Assembly (NCBI GenBank): GCA_013076295.1
Contig: RQOL01000618.1
Span: 2,914,001 to 2,978,000 of the forward strand
Origin: Sanderia malayensis
Lineage: Eukaryota; Cnidaria; Scyphozoa; Semaeostomeae; Pelagiidae
DNA length: 64,000 nucleotides
Reading direction: 5' to 3'
The notes under the pieces are model-generated. The model made no database searches. It had not been told where the DNA came from and saw only the letters and a list, made by a program, of their open reading frames with translations. Every line of letters begins with the position of its first letter. Positions within the stretch are counted from its first letter, which is position 1. Shown piece by piece: positions 38,148-49,435 of this stretch. Made by a program: the position numbers and the translations under genes.

Positions 38148-39428
38148 ATGGAATATCGTTCGAGCTTAATTCAAAAACCCCTTGCTTTGATGACAACATT
38201 GATGCTTGCGGTTTGGTTGTTGATTCTGCTTTACACTGCTTCGGACAGATCGATATCGGACGCGTCCGATTTTATTGAGGCACGGTTTGGCGCTGGACAC
38301 TCCAGAGGGGCAGTAGTACCATATCGAAGGTGGAACGCTGGACCAAAGGTGATGAAAAATGAGACAGCTGAAGATGAAAGTGTTCCAGATGTCATTCTTG
38401 GTCCGTTGACCGAATCTCTGGGCCAGATACGGCACAGGATTAAGATATTGATGGCCAAACTGGACCAGTTGGATCAGAGGGACATTAAGGAAGTCAAGGA
38501 CATGATAAGAAGAAAAGAAAGTGATTTGATGATGAATCATGCTGGTAATGATGCGGTAGAAAGATTGCCCAAAGATGAATCTGAGACTGATAGGAACTCG
38601 GTACATTATCACGATGTTCAAACTCGTAACGATAGTTCTCAAGCGAGCAACAGCGAAGCCTTGTCTAAGCTTTCCGAAAGCCTTGCTAATGTTGAGAAAG
38701 AGAAATATCGGTTTGACCGATCGAAGCAGGAAAAAGAGTTAGCTGCAAGATTTTTAGTGATTGGGGAAACGGATCAAGACACCAAGAGTGTCGAGAATGA
38801 TTTTGCTTTACCCAGTGCAGCTGATTTTGAAGATTTTGATGGTGAAATGTTGGAAAAGAGTGAAGTTGAAAGGTTGCCTCCTGCACCAGCGTTAAAGGCA
38901 AAAGAAGAGAAGAAAGTTAAAGAATTTGGGAGAACGAATCTGATACTCGGAGTAACCAGAACCGTGACGCGTCCTGTAAGGCTTGCGAGCTCGAAATTCG
39001 AGAAGATGGCGAATACAAAACACAGTGTGACAATGTTTGAGCGAATTACTGGTCATTTTGTTGTTGCTGAAGAGCCGAGACAAGTCCAGAGCCCGCTTAA
39101 GATAATGAAAAAACAGAAAATGAACAAAGGCAATGCTGTAATGTTAAATAAAACACAGGTTAGCAGCACTTTGATTACACTTACTGGCAAAAACGAGCAT
39201 TCTTTGAACACAGCTGCAATGAACGAGAATTACAATGGAGACAATAAGGGATATGAGCACGAAAGAGCAGGTGGAAAGCTGGAAGATATTGTTGTAAACA
39301 AAGAAAAAAACATTATTAAAATGCGACAGAAGAAAAACAAAATCTTAAAGAATCAGAATCAACAAAGCAAATTAAACAAGAAGAAACAGGGATATTATAT
39401 TCAATTTAAGAAGAGCATCAAAGCATGA
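38148..39428 (+). CDS. uncharacterised single-exon type II membrane protein
   Basis: 426 residues, not recognised. A short basic N-terminus is followed by one hydrophobic segment (about residues 12-31, LALMTTLMLAVWLLILLYTA) with no cleavage-site look, which suggests a signal anchor with the rest in the Golgi/ER lumen or outside. Residues about 85-130 (LTESLGQIRHRIKILMAKLD and on) are likely coiled coil. The remainder is highly charged, poor in Cys and Trp, and ends in a long Lys/Asn/Gln-rich stretch. It resembles the anchor-plus-stem of a glycosyltransferase without the enzyme, but no catalytic domain follows. An AATAAA lies at 39586. Confidence 0.65.
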   Translation: MEYRSSLIQKPLALMTTLMLAVWLLILLYTASDRSISDASDFIEARFGAGHSRGAVVPYRRWNAGPKVMKNETAEDESVPDVILGPLTESLGQIRHRIKILMAKLDQLDQRDIKEVKDMIRRKESDLMMNHAGNDAVERLPKDESETDRNSVHYHDVQTRNDSSQASNSEALSKLSESLANVEKEKYRFDRSKQEKELAARFLVIGETDQDTKSVENDFALPSAADFEDFDGEMLEKSEVERLPPAPALKAKEEKKVKEFGRTNLILGVTRTVTRPVRLASSKFEKMANTKHSVTMFERITGHFVVAEEPRQVQSPLKIMKKQKMNKGNAVMLNKTQVSSTLITLTGKNEHSLNTAAMNENYNGDNKGYEHERAGGKLEDIVVNKEKNIIKMRQKKNKILKNQNQQSKLNKKKQGYYIQFKKSIKA

Positions 39429-39585
39429 ATTCTATTATAAAATTAGACTTTCTGTGACGTCTCTTGTATATTTAAAATCCTGGGCTATTTGAGAAAAACT
39501 TATTCCACAGATTGGGTAAAATATTGTAAATAGCTGGTTGAAAATGCTCCCACGTAAATCAAACGCTGATTAATAGAAGAAAACA

Positions 39586-39591
39586 AATAAA
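39586..39591 (+). terminator. possible polyadenylation signal of the 38148 gene
   Basis: AATAAA about 160 bases after the stop codon at 39428. Confidence 0.5.
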
Positions 39592-39732
39592 GCCAGTGAA
39601 ACGATGATGTTCATTTGTTCGATGTGGGCGCCCGGGTTGAAACAACACGAGACGCCGTGTTAGTAGAATTTCGGCTTGGGTTTTCGGTAACACCATGTTT
39701 AGGCCAGTCAAATGAGCCCCATTCGATTGTTG

Positions 39733-39800
39733 TAACGACGCCTGAGGTAACGACGCCTGAGGTAACGACGCCTGAGGTAACGACGCCTGAGGTAACGACG
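39733..39800. repeat. 15-bp minisatellite, about 4.5 copies
   Basis: Perfect tandem copies of GTAACGACGCCTGAG. Confidence 0.9.
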
Positions 39801-40647
39801 TGGACAATTTTCATTTCTTGACTCCACAAATTGCTGCTCATACGGCGAATAATTATTTATCATATTAATTGTATATTATATAATTATGCATTCACAAACA
39901 TTTTTAAAAATTTCTTGACAAAATAAATCACAGCTAAAAAGCAAATTTTTGCGTGTAGGAAAGCGAATTCACCTGACAAGTTATAAAATTGAATGTCGAA
40001 TTTCCATAAACGATAAAAAGGAATTCAATCTAACACTTACAAGTTGGAAATAATTTGTTTCAATCACCTTTTTTCACGACCCTTGTCTCTTGTAAATACG
40101 GTCAGGAACTTGTTGATGTATACTTTAAATCAATTACCTGTAAAATTGTTGCTGAATTAAATTGACTTACAGAATTTATCGGATCAGAGTTTGGGGGATA
40201 GAAACTGGCTCGTACAAGACCTCCAATGGCGACCACAATTTTCGTATTTCCTTTCCTCAACGCCAGGAAGCAACTTGCATAATAATGGATGTGCGCATGC
40301 GCTATGCATTATTGAAAGTGAAAGCGAAAATGAGTCTTTTGTGCAAAGGGTCATGTCATGTGATAGCTTGTCCTGCTTGTCTTGTCTTGTTTTGCCTCGA
40401 TGAAAATAAGGAATATGATACATGTAAATCGCTATCGCTATCTTTTTGTTATCAGCAACGAAATTCAAATATTCTACTTTTGGTGATTAATTTTGGAAAT
40501 ATAAATTACTGCTACGATACAAAGTAAAAGGTGGACAGAAGAGAAAATAAGCAACGGCCTTCGAGGAATAATGATGTAAGTGAAATAACCTTGACAGGCT
40601 GTTGTTTGACCGGAAGTTTGGAAAATAAAAGCTATTTGGCCTTTAAA

Positions 40648-43600
40648 ATGGAGCACAAGATGTTTGTTGCTGTTTGGAGCTTCGTTGTGTTTTATTTTGT
40701 CGGTAAGTTTCAGCAATATTTATGGTGTTCCACTGTGGACCTGCAGACATTTATGACCATGTATGTGAAATTAATATCGCACAAGACAAGGGGCTCAAAT
40801 TTCATTCATCATGCTAATGACGTCATTTGGAGAGCCTGGAGCCTCAACTTCTGAGCGAGGCTGGAGCTATTAGGGATAACAATGATGAAGTTGGTTGATG
40901 ATCGATACCAATGAGCAAAAGGACCCTCACCGAAAAATTTTATGTCCGAGTTTTGTCGTAAAATTTCGAGCATTCGGTATTCGGTGGTGTGCCCCCGCGG
41001 TCCGAACGACAATACAATAACATCACGCACGATCACAACTAAATGGACAGGATAGGACAGGCCTAAAAAGAGTTAAAGTTACGAAGCTGCACAAAGTTGG
41101 GAAGTTGGTTACTTTTTATTGACTCTTGCCAACGTGAAATGTAAAATATGTAACACGAAAAAACGTTAGTGCATTTAACGCAATTTGATAGAAAATAACA
41201 GTAACGCCTGAGCAAACTTACCAGCAGAGCATACTGGTTGCCGGGAAGTTTTTAACCTGCAGACTTCTGCAGGAATGCCCTACTTGCTTATTTAATATAC
41301 TAGTTATTAGGTTTATTCTGACAGTGGGAGCATTTCCATTCAACATCTGTGTCATGGAATGCCTGACCTGGTATTCTCTCACACATCCTGTGATATCGAT
41401 TCTGACATTGATTGCACTCTGCCATTTGCCTAGACAAAAACATAGCAAGCAAATGCTTATTCTAATGTCGCCAGGACAAGATTCAGGACAAGATTCAGAT
41501 TCGACAAAATTCTATTTTCAATCAATAATTCATGCATCTAATAGTGAATACAGCAAAACCAACCTAAAAATACCTGTTAGATATATCAATAAGGTTCAAT
41601 ATGAACCAAAAATCGAAACTATATTCCAGGTAATCTGAAGCATTAACAGCTCGTGTGTTGTGTTGTCAACTTACACAATCCCACAAGGCCGTGAACAATG
41701 GTCTCAAATCAAATAAATCGAAGTTATTTTTTAACAAATCATAAAATACCTATTAGATTTAGGAATGGGCTACAGTTTAAGCCCAAAACTGCGAAAATAC
41801 TTCATGTTATAGCTTCGGAATTACAGCTCGTGTTTTGCCATGCACCATTACAAAACTTCATTTAGACCATAAACAATTACTTTCTGGACAAATAGTCCAG
41901 AATTTTTAAACCAATACTAAAATATCTGCGGGCAAATGATCCTGTTATTTTTACAAATAGCTCTCTAGGCAAGGAAAAATTTTGTTGTTGTAAACAATGA
42001 CCCCCGTACGTGCAAATTAAAAATTTCCCACCACAACATACGCAATTTCCCTGTAGCTGCATCAATGAGCCATTTTAGCAACCAAAAACAGTGTGGATAC
42101 CGCCAAAGTTTTGCAAAATTGCAAGCATTTTATACTTTCAACTGCTTAGAGAACCATTTAACAGTATAAACAGAAGAAACCCCCATCATCCCAAAATAGT
42201 AAAATAGGTAACAAATAGACATTAGTGTCTGGACAAGAACAATTCAGACGTGTCTATTCATCATAGCAATTTACATTTCTCCTCCCATATCATAGAGTCT
42301 TCGCAAGCTATCTTACCGATTTTAAATGTTAGGAAATTAGGTAGTTATATTTATATGCATATTTACAAACATGCACATTTGCAAAATCAAGCAACGCACA
42401 AGACAAAATAACCGGAATTAAGTTTCCCGCCAAAAAGCAACAACGACGATTATTATTTTCGGTGTGGACTCTTCGTATTCACGCCAACTTCGGGTCTACC
42501 GATAATCGTTTCCCGAGTACTTATTTAAAAATTCTCGGCGAGCGTCCTTTTGCTCATTGGTATCGATCATCAACCGATGAAGTTCGCTCAAGTTTAGCAC
42601 CGCAATTCATATTTGTTTTCAATTGCAGAATGTTAAGAAACACGCGCAATAAATTAAAATGTTGCAATTGTAAAATTCCGAAATGTTGATTGCTGTTTAA
42701 TTTTGTTTTAGAAACAATTCCTTGATGATTGTTGGTTTGGTTATTAATTGTCATTAATTAACATATATCATATTGTTATAGGTTTGTCAGAGGGGAATTT
42801 CGTCAGAATCACATTATCTCATACAATCGTTCAGCTGGGAGGCAATGTGGACATTACAATGAATTATGGGCTCACAAACCCTCAAGCCGGATTTACCAGT
42901 CTGCAATGTGGGTATGAAAGGTATGCCGGTGCTGCTTTGGTAGCGTTTGCAGAATACATCACAAGTGCAGGGACACTTCGATTGGTCGCAACAGGGATGC
43001 CACAATTATACGCTGGAAGGGTGTCCATACCCAGTTCGAAAACGATCAGAATTTCCAACGTCAATTTTCAAGATGAACGCATCAAATACTATTGCAAGAT
43101 GACATATAATTCGGGCTGGTGGCAAGTGAGCCGAGCAAGTACAGTATACAGCGCAGAACTTGGCCTATCTACAGTCTACAGTATGTCATCCTTATTCATG
43201 TCCATGTTAGAAATATTCATGAATGTTATTAAACATGAATAAATATTTTGTAATTTCAAGCAATCCTCAGTTTATATCGCTTAAATCAAGATTATCTATA
43301 GTTAGCTAGATTGGAACTGGAAAGTCCCATATAGTTAAAGAAAGCGTATTCATGTGTATATTAATTTGTTTTTCAGCCATGCCATGGCTTGCTGCGCCCT
43401 TACTACCAGCAGTGACAAACGTCAACGAAAATACATCCGTCACTTTGAGTTGTACTGTAATCAGCAAGCCAATCTCAACAGTTTCTTGGCAATTCGACCC
43501 CAGTTTGAATGTATCCCAAAGCCAAACAGTTTCCGTCTACAGGACGCATTACACCGCTGTAACCGCAACGTTGATCGTACAGAATGTTCCAGAAACATCA

Positions 43601-46600
43601 ACTGGCTCCATCATCAGCTGCCGTGCAATGCCACGATATGGAAATTCCGTGTCACAGAGCACAACACTAATTATCAAATGTAAGTTTCGTGAATTGTCTA
43701 CTGCTAAGTTTCGCTTCCAGCTGTTGCCTTACAGCTGATACACGTTTCTTTTTATAAGAAAGCTTTCTTCAGAACACTAGCTACTCAATTTGTCTACAAG
43801 TTTCAGTACTCAAACTTTATTTAAGCAAACCTTATCAAACATTGAAAAGCTTTACGTTATTGAACATGCGCATCGACCGAGGTGCAATACCATGGTAACT
43901 ATGTTTCAATTAAATCACAACATTATAATGCATTTGGTTCTCGCACGGGAATTTTCCTTGGAATTTTCAGTATTTAAATTTTTCAACTTTTTTGGGTTTC
44001 AAATATCCGGTACTGAACTTTGTCGATCCTTTGAAGAGCCAGGTGCTATTTCCTTCCACTTTTTCAGATATGTGTTCTCTCCTTTTCTATGATCAAATTG
44101 GTTTCTTTTAGGCAAGTATTTATGTGAGACTTGGAACAACGGCTGTAACTACGCATGCTCCAGAATATCCTCCTCTTATCAAGATTCTTCATGTGACACG
44201 ACAAGTCAACCACCAAAAGGTGATACACGAAAAATCGATCAATCAATGATTCTTTAATTCGAATTTATTTTAAGATGCGTATTATGGATTCAAATTAACC
44301 TCGTAATTAGAATTTCTTGATTTTTCCAAAATATTTTTTATGGTGAAGAGACAGTAAGAAACGTTTCGTGCAATAAAATGTATAGAATCCTACTAATTAC
44401 AGCCTTTTGATCATTTTCAGACAATTCCCGTCTTCTAGGACAGATTATTCCAAAGTTAGGAGCCCAACATTACATGCAACAACTGTATTTATTGCACTAT
44501 GCATCAGTCATTTATTAAAAATCAAACTTTTGAAATAATGGGTTCAGTTATCCATTTATACACATGTGGATCTTTCTACTCCGACTTTTACTTTCTTCAT
44601 GCATGCTGCAGGCTTAATCTTAGATGCATTGACTTTTTGTTTACTTCAATCAATGTTTATGTTTTGTTTGTTTGTTAACTTACCTCTATTCCTAAAACAC
44701 GTGATCGATTTTGTAGATACCTGTATCATCAAAAGAACCTGTCTTGGGAATGCTGCATTTGTTTACCAACCAAATAACACCATCTCCTGTCAATGTCAAA
44801 AAGGTTACAGAGGTAAGAGCTGTAGTCTCACTTTGAACGAATGCAGAAATTCCTCCTGTGGAACTAATGGAAAATGCCTAACTGCCTCGAATACCTGTGG
44901 TTGTGCGGCTGGATTTACTGGAAGACATTGCTCCGTTGATATGAATGAATGCTTGAATAATACGAATTGCAAGAACAATGCAACATGTATTGATGGTGTT
45001 AATTCTTACACTTGCAAATGTGCGGCTGGATTTACTGGAAGACATTGCTCTGTTGATATGGATGAATGCTTGAGTAATGCGAATTGCAAGAACAATGCGA
45101 CATGTATTGATGGTGTTAATTCTTACACTTGCAAATGTGCGGCTGGATTTACTGGAAGACATTGCTCTGTTGATATGGATGAATGCTTGAATAATACGAA
45201 TTGCAAGAACAATGCGACATGTATTGATGGTGTTAATTCTTACACTTGCAAATGTGCGGCTGGTTTTACTGGACTGCACTGTGACGAAAAATCAGACCGT
45301 TGCTTGCAAAATCAATGCCAGAATGGTATCTGTGTTGAAGACAAAACAACATACATTTGTAGGTGTTTTATTGGATACACTGGTAAGTATTGTGATGCAG
45401 ATATAAATGAGTGCAATTTGCAGGCAAGTGGTGTTTGCAACAACAACGGTGTTTGCATAGCTGGTAACAATACATTTCATTGCAAATGCGCGGATGGGTA
45501 TGGAGGCAGTCGATGTGAAATCAACCAATCAGGGTGTCGGAGCAATCCTTGTTTTAATGGTGGAATATGTATGGCTCCATCCGCACTTGGAAATGGTTAT
45601 GTTTGCAAGTGCAATGCAGAATTTACGGGCAGGCGTTGTGAAAATAGGTTCGATCCCTGTGCTTCAACACCATGCCAGAACGAAGCTTCGTGTGCCAATT
45701 CCAATGAAAATGAAGTTTACGCATACAAATGCAATTGTCTGGATGGATACGCAGGCCAAACGTGTCAATTCTTTTATGGTAAGATTTTATTATATGCGAA
45801 TTATTGCAAGAATCTAAACCTCTGAAGATTAACATGCGGTTAAGACTTTTAACCACGGCATATTTGGTTGGTAGACTTTGGTAGACTTTACTGTTACAGA
45901 TTGCTATACAATTTGCTGCTATAGATTGCTATACACATTGCTGTTACAGAATGCTATACACATTGCTGCTATAGATCGCTATACACATTACTGCTATAGA
46001 TTCCTATACACATTACTGCTATAGATTGCTATACAATTTGCTGCTATAGATTCCTATACACATTACTGCTATAGATTGCTATACAATTTGCTGCTATAGA
46101 TTGCTATACACATTGCTGCTATAGATTGCAAGAATTTGTTGCCATAGATTGAGTAATAAAAGTACTTTCTCAGAATAATCTTCAATATCACAAGAGGGCA
46201 AAATGACCATTCCATTCTGATATATTTTGTTTTTATTTCAGGTCATACTATTATCAGTATTTTATTGAAGTCAAATGTACGTGAGTTCAACCATCCTGTT
46301 TACTGCCAAATATTTTTTCCCAAGGTTCAAACGTCCAAACTACAGTGGAATCCCGCTATAACGAACTCTGTAGGGACCGAGAAAATAGTTCGCAATAGCG
46401 GGAGTTCGTTATACAGAAGGGACATTTTTGTATGAAGAACTACTTCCCAGAATCCAAGGGACCGGAGTTTTAGTTCGTAATAGCGGGAAGTTCGTTATAA
46501 ACGGGGTTCGTTATAGCGGGATTCCACTGTATTTTCAAAAAACAGAGATTGGTTTTGTCCCAGGAAATGAAATTTTAAATCGATTTGTTTTATTATTTTC

Positions 46601-48295
46601 ATGCAGAAAGCACGGTCATTCAATGAAAGCGAATTCAAAGTTGTAATTGCAGAATCTTTGAACATATACTGCAGCAGTTCACCCAAAGAATGCCCACAAA
46701 CTCCTGTATTTTCAAGCCGTATTTTCAAGCCAAGCGACGTGAAGTTTCTTCCCGCATACCCGAAAAAGAAACCGAATGGACTATTAGTGGTCCGGATCTT
46801 TGTTATTTACAAATCCAAACCCGGTACTGTTGTTGTTATGAACCCGTCGACGGTGAAAAAGGCATTGAGCAAGAATTCGAAGCTCTATTCTTTCGATGTT
46901 CTGTCAGTTGATGTGGTCCGTAGTTCAGGCGTTTCTTCAAAACAGAAACAGAATGATGCGAATACAACAACAACCACCATTGCTGTTGCTGTTGTTGTCA
47001 CAGTTGTTGTTGTTGTTGTTTGCATTATTGCTGGTGCGTATTTCACGTGGCAGAGGCATCGAAGGTAAGTTATAAACACATCACGCAAGCCTAGTTTTCT
47101 ATTCACTATATTGAATTGAATAGAACGCTTTTTTTACCTTTGCCTTGTATTCATTTGTCGATATTTATTTACTTCAAGGTTGGGTATTTTGAGTGTGAAA
47201 TCAGAGACACAACAGCAAAGCACGAGCGAGTATTTGCAGCCTATTGTATTCAATGATAGAATTATTGTGTACGATAGTAGTTGTGAGACTACGAAAGCTG
47301 ACAGGGGCCGGCTCAAGGTGAATAGAAACGCCATGGCAAATGAAAACAGGAACACAGACAAGACAAAGTTGACAAAGAGACAGGGAGAGGCCATAAACAT
47401 GGTTTCACTTGACAAAGAAAGAAGCTCTAATCTTCCATCTTGTGTAAATAAAGAAGAAGCAGGTGGAGGAACGAAAGTTACGAAGAGTAATGAATATGCA
47501 AACACGATCTCAATTCTTAAAAATGGAAAAGCAAACCTATACGCGAGCATCGATTCTGACCATGAAGAAGATCAAGGCGGAAGAGTTCCATCTGTTTCGT
47601 ATGCTAACATGAAGGAGACAAGTGCAGGAAGAGTGAATGGAGAAGATAAGGCCGCGTATGTGAATATTTCTGAGAAGATGGATGAAGAAGATCTATGCTC
47701 GCCATCCTATGTCAATACGAAGAAGAAATGCAATACCACAGGAAGAATAGGTGTTAAAAATAATCAATACGAAGTTGCGAATAAATGTAGCACTTTGGGA
47801 AGAAGAGTTGGTGATAATCATTACGAGGTTGAGAATGAGATTGGAAGAAGAGTTGGCGATAGTCATTACGAGGTTGAGAATGAGATTGGAAGAAGGGTTG
47901 ATGATAATCATTACGAGGTTGAGAATGAGATTGGAAGAAGAGTTGGCGATAATCATTACGAGGTTGAGAATGAGATTGGAAGAAGGGTTGATGATAATGG
48001 TTACGAGGTTGTAAACAAATGCTGTGTTAAAGGCGGGAAAGATGAAAGCAGTCCATACGAGGTTATGGAGGGCGGCGAGAAAGAGTTGGCTGATAATGGT
48101 AAGAATAACACAAGCTATGTAAATGCGAATAGCAGTGTAAAGGGGACAGTTCAGTATGCGAATACACTTCAGAGAAATGAAATCATAGGCACGCACTTTG
48201 CAGCTAATCCATGCATGGAAGATTCAGCGGAATACTTGCAGAGTGGAGTGTCTGTGAAGGAAGAAGATTTATACTTGAAAATTGTAGCAGATTAA
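40648..48295 (+). CDS. single-pass receptor: two Ig-like, nine EGF domains, tyrosine-rich docking tail
   Basis: Eight exons: 40648-40702, 42782-43180, 43377-43679, 44112-44219, 44717-45778, 46242-46276, 46607-47064, 47179-48295 (1,178 residues). Exon 1 is a signal peptide. Exon 2 encodes a V-like Ig domain (LQCGYE to YYCKM); exon 3 a C2-like Ig domain (LSCTV, VSWQF, ISCRA). Exon 4 is a short Cys-rich piece (CKYLCETWNNGCNYACS). Exon 5 alone encodes nine EGF domains (residues about 289-642); repeats 3-5 are near-identical calcium-binding type. Exons 6-7 give a juxtamembrane domain, SEA-like in position, then a Val-rich TM (about 777-800). The tail of about 370 residues has many tyrosines in YANT, YVNI, YVNT, YEVEN and YLQS contexts and no enzyme domain. 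This suggests an SH2/PTB docking receptor. Family not recognised. Confidence 0.88.
40703..42781. other. large first intron of the receptor gene, with an inverted-repeat pair
   Basis: Follows the signal-peptide exon. It contains the 31-bp inverted repeats described at 40893 and 42545; no other gene recognised. Confidence 0.7.
40893..42575. mobile_element. possible transposon bounded by 31-bp inverted repeats
   Basis: GGTTGATGATCGATACCAAT and following bases at 40893-40923 recur as the exact reverse complement at 42545-42575, with weaker similarity for some tens of bases to each side. The 1.6 kb between them shows no transposase. It could be one element or two MITE copies in opposite orientation. 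Confidence 0.5.
44389..44530. repeat. solo copy of the 29.6-31.2 kb satellite unit
   Basis: In the receptor intron 44220-44716. It opens AATCCTACTAATTACAGCC and continues TTTTGATCATTTTCAGACAA and CTTCTAGGACAGATTATTCC, matching the satellite unit in order and spacing. Confidence 0.8.
45890..46150. repeat. about 25-bp minisatellite, some 10 copies
   Basis: Units contain TTGCTGCTATAGATTGCTAT followed by ACACA or ACAAT, in receptor intron 45779-46241. Confidence 0.9.
46343..46529. mobile_element. TA-flanked MITE with perfect 24-bp TIR
   Basis: 187 bp in receptor intron 46277-46606. The ends begin CAGTGGAATCCCGCTATAAC and are exact inverses over 24 bp, with TA on both sides (46341-46342, 46530-46531), as for Tc1/mariner/pogo elements. 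The motif AGTTCGTTATA recurs inside. Confidence 0.92.
47801..48015 (+). repeat. 45-bp coding repeat (15-residue YEV motif) in the receptor tail
   Basis: In-frame tandem repeat within the last receptor exon: RRVGDNHYEVENEIG and variants (DS, DD, NG) occur about five times, each with one tyrosine. More diverged YEV copies flank it (QYEVANK before, PYEVMEG after). Confidence 0.95.
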
Positions 48296-49435
48296 GAATA
48301 CTTGATACTTCGTGCACTTAATTAGGTTGTAATGTAGTTTCACTCTGATCTTGCACTGAAAGAGGAAAAGAAAGTTTGTAAATTTTAAACCGTTTCCTAT
48401 TTAGAAGTTTACATTTTGATACAATTTTGATAAATGATTATCTTTCGAATTTATGTATATAATGATCCAAAAACTTGATAATTAAGGTCTCTAAAAGTTG
48501 GAGTATATTAGTTAATTATATTGTATTAATAATTAATATTCAAAATTATCATACATATTTTTATACATTCGTACATACATAGCTTGCGTTTGTGTTTGTG
48601 TGTGGTGGGTGGAGGCCCAAATTTGATGCCAGAAAATAAATTGATCAGGTTGACTCATGCAACACAATGTTGTTGTTGTGAGTGAAAACTCTTATTTCGT
48701 CAGAATTTGAAGAGAAACAGGAAGAGATGGTTGCAATTCGTTTGTTTATGTTCATTGATTAGCAGAGATATCTCCACAAGCCCTCTTGACAAGTCGACTG
48801 TAATCCCAGGTTGATATTTGTTGTACTTTTTCATGTGTTACTCATTAACCGTAGTGCTTTATATCGCAGAGAGAAAAGGAAGCGCACCATAGACGCATAA
48901 ACAATGACAGATGGGTGTTGGGGAAGAACCCTGCTGGAAAACAGGTTTCTCTGAGTTGAAGGAATTTTTATTAATGTGAGTTATTTTATTGTCGATTTCT
49001 CTTTCATCCAAGTTATTCGCATGGAGACTGTCCCGTGAATGGAAAAGTGAAATTTGACAGATTCCTCAAAATAGTGTAGAGGAATTTCAAGCCAATTTCA
49101 AGTGCCTGGATTTAACCAGCTTTCGTGTTTCGTGAGTTATCTATCACAGCAAGGAAGTGAACTGTTTTAATTTGGTATGAATGTCGGCACTGTATGTGGT
49201 TTGGCATTTCGTTCATCGAGAAGTCATCTGTCCCTGTCTTGGAAAAATTGGCTAACAACAGGTGTGGCTTAGGCTGTGGTGAAACATCGTGCAATCACAG
49301 TGTGTTGATATTTGTTGCTGTCAAACAAAACGAAGAGATATCAGAGGCAAAGCGGACGTACTCATAGCTACTTCAAATTCTCAAAGCAAACTTCGACGAA
49401 TCAAACATTTCTGTACGCGATAAAGACTTAAAACC
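48296..49435. other. spacer between receptor and RPTP genes
   Basis: About 1.1 kb holding the receptor's 3' end and presumably the RPTP promoter. No transposon or core promoter recognised. Confidence 0.6.
48635..48640 (+). terminator. polyadenylation signal of the receptor gene
   Basis: AATAAA about 340 bases after the stop codon at 48295. Confidence 0.55.

Larger units (their letters stand above)
39429..40647. other. intergenic region upstream of the Ig/EGF receptor gene
   Basis: Holds the minisatellite above and otherwise AT-rich sequence. Frames at 40162-40527 show no domain. It should contain the receptor's promoter, but no core element is clear. Confidence 0.5.

Noticed and set aside
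44878..45279. 133-residue minus-strand frame
   Set aside because: Antisense shadow of the repeated EGF exon; it simply repeats with the 117-bp unit.
47693..48196. 167-residue minus-strand frame
   Set aside because: Antisense shadow of the receptor tail repeat.
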